NCBI RefSeq assembly: GCF_003813865.1
Contig: NZ_RMVG01000002.1
Location: 248,001 to 312,000 of the forward strand
Reading direction: 5' to 3'
DNA: 64,000 bases
Source: Candidatus Pantoea deserta
Lineage (GTDB): Bacteria > Pseudomonadota > Gammaproteobacteria > Enterobacterales > Enterobacteriaceae
Position 1 is the first letter of the stretch. Each line of letters starts with the position of its first letter. The position numbers and the translations under genes were made by a program. Shown one piece after another: positions 62,768 to 64,000 of this stretch. Under the pieces are notes generated by a model, which was not told where the DNA came from, did no database searches, and saw only the letters and a list, made by a program, of their open reading frames with translations.

Positions 62768-63892
62768 TTACTGACCGAGCGCGGCCTCGTCAGACTGCTT
62801 TTTCCCTTCCTCGATAAACTCTTCGTCAATCTCTTCTGCGTTGTCGCGGTTATCCTTGCCCGACAGCAGGTTCCAGCAGGCGATAAACAGCGCGGCAATC
62901 AGCGGACCAATGACAAAGCCGTTGATACCGTAAATCTCCATGCCGCCAAGCGTCGCAATCAGGATCAGGTAATCGGGCATTTTGGTGTCTTTGCCCACCA
63001 GCAGCGGACGCAGAATATTATCCACCAGCCCGACGATCACCACGAAGAAGCCGACGATAAACAGGCCTTTCCACAGCGCGCCGGTCGCAAAAAAGAAGAT
63101 GGCAGCCGGCACCCAGATAATCGCCGAGCCGACCGCCGGGATCAGAGACAGGAAGGCCATTAGCGCGCCCCACAGCAGGCTACCGTCAATATCCACAAAC
63201 CAGAATGCCAGCCCGCCGAGGATCCCCTGCACCAGCGCGACCACCACCGTGCCTTTCACCGTTGCGCGTGAAACCGCAGCGAACTTCATAAACAGGTGAT
63301 GTTTCACATAGGTAGAAAGCGGCAGCGCCTCCAGAATCAGGTGCACCAGATAAGAACCGTCCTTTAACAGGAAAAACAGCAGGTAGAGCATGACGCCGAA
63401 GCCGACGGTAAAGGTAAAGGTGCCTTTGCCGATCAGGAAGACGCTGCCCGCCATATACTGTCCGCCTTTCAGGGCGAAGCTGGAGAGCTTCTGCTGGATT
63501 TGCGACGCATTGTTGAGCTGGTGCTCGGAAAGATAGTTGCGCAGCCAGTCGGGCAGATGCTGTAGCAGATCGGCGAATACCGTGGGGAACTGCGCCGAAT
63601 TGCTTTGCAGCTTGAGATACACCGTATTGATCTCCACCACCAGCGAAGAGGCGATAATCGCCAGCGGCGTAAAGACAATCAGACAGATGATAAGCAGGGT
63701 GATCAGCGACGCCAGTCCGTTGCGATCGCCCATTTTATGCCGTAGCCAGGTTTTAAGCGGCGCAAAAATCACCGCCAGAATGGCAGCCCACAGAATAGGG
63801 GAGAAATAGGGGGCCAGCACATCGAAAAACGCCACGGTGACTATCGCCAGAATCACGATAAAGAAACCGATATTTAATCCTTTAACACGCAT
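62768..63892 (-). CDS. AI-2E-family (PerM-type) membrane protein
   Basis: The 374-residue protein has about eight hydrophobic segments. The family pattern near the C-terminus is GLVDNILRPLLVGKDTKMPDYL, followed by GGMEIYGINGFVIGPLIAAL, and the tail is acidic (EEIDEEFIEEGKK). Members of this family have been linked to autoinducer-2 export or ion transport, but most, including this one, have no proven substrate. It does not align well with E. coli YdiK, so no gene symbol is given. The promoter lies in the last 100 bases of the window. Confidence 0.88.
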   Translation of the reverse strand: MRVKGLNIGFFIVILAIVTVAFFDVLAPYFSPILWAAILAVIFAPLKTWLRHKMGDRNGLASLITLLIICLIVFTPLAIIASSLVVEINTVYLKLQSNSAQFPTVFADLLQHLPDWLRNYLSEHQLNNASQIQQKLSSFALKGGQYMAGSVFLIGKGTFTFTVGFGVMLYLLFFLLKDGSYLVHLILEALPLSTYVKHHLFMKFAAVSRATVKGTVVVALVQGILGGLAFWFVDIDGSLLWGALMAFLSLIPAVGSAIIWVPAAIFFFATGALWKGLFIVGFFVVIVGLVDNILRPLLVGKDTKMPDYLILIATLGGMEIYGINGFVIGPLIAALFIACWNLLSGKDNRDNAEEIDEEFIEEGKKQSDEAALGQ

Positions 63893-64000
63893 GCGTAAAC
63901 CTCAGGGTTAAGTGTTGCGGATGAACTATAGAACGCGCGGCGCGGTTTGTAATGCCTGTTTATGGTTTCGTTTAAAAATTTAAACGCCCGTCTCCGGGAG

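Noticed and set aside
1..64000. CRISPR arrays, complete insertion sequences, rRNA genes
   Set aside because: No regularly spaced repeats, no complete transposase and no rRNA sequence were seen.

Overview
The window is chromosomal DNA of an enterobacterium with about 57% GC, most likely from the Erwiniaceae (Pantoea/Mixta/Erwinia-like). About the first 24 kb follow the gene order of Escherichia coli: ybaL, ushA, ybaK, the ChiX small RNA, ybaP, copA/cueR, ybbJ-qmcA, cnoX, ybbO, tesA/ybbA-ybbP, purEK, lpxH, ppiB, cysS, ybcJ, folD and tRNA-Arg(UCU). Several genes found at these positions in E. coli are missing (fsr, ybaQ, glsA-ybaT, and the Rhs/allantoin block between ybbP and purK). A PACE exporter with its LysR regulator, and an ATPase behind cysS, are additions. 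Species assignment is inference; gene identities in this part are firm.

Synteny ends at the tRNA-Arg gene, a known prophage attachment site. The tail of a tyrosine recombinase lies directly behind the tRNA, in an integration/deletion scar. Accessory modules follow: a tandem Mop molybdate-binding protein; a YqcI/YcgG (GntA-like) enzyme with a LysE exporter and LysR regulator; an amino-alcohol module (APC permease, APH-type kinase, class-III PLP phospho-lyase, AraC regulator); a LysR/aldo-keto reductase pair; and a 1071-residue autotransporter with Ig/cadherin-like repeats.

From 42 to 53.4 kb there are two decarboxylation systems. The first is an LpdC/LpdB-type (UbiD/UbiX) hydroxyaryl decarboxylase with a divergent LysR gene. 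The second is a complete malonate decarboxylase operon, mdcABCDEFGH, with mdcR convergent at its end.

From 53.7 to 59.3 kb lies a nitric-oxide response locus. norR is divergent from a three-gene operon of two unknown small proteins and a YeaR homologue, which is followed by norV. Each of the two forward transcription units has a -24/-12 sigma-54 promoter preceded by three GT-N7-AC NorR-type sites with nearly the same spacing. norW, the reductase partner of NorV, survives only as a frameshifted N-terminal fragment. I regard this locus and the amino-alcohol module as the most interesting parts of the window.

The last 5 kb hold a LysR regulator, a CitA-like citrate/tricarballylate symporter, a YecA/YgfB-family protein and an AI-2E-family membrane protein. 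I saw no CRISPR array, no complete insertion sequence, no rRNA and no replication origin.
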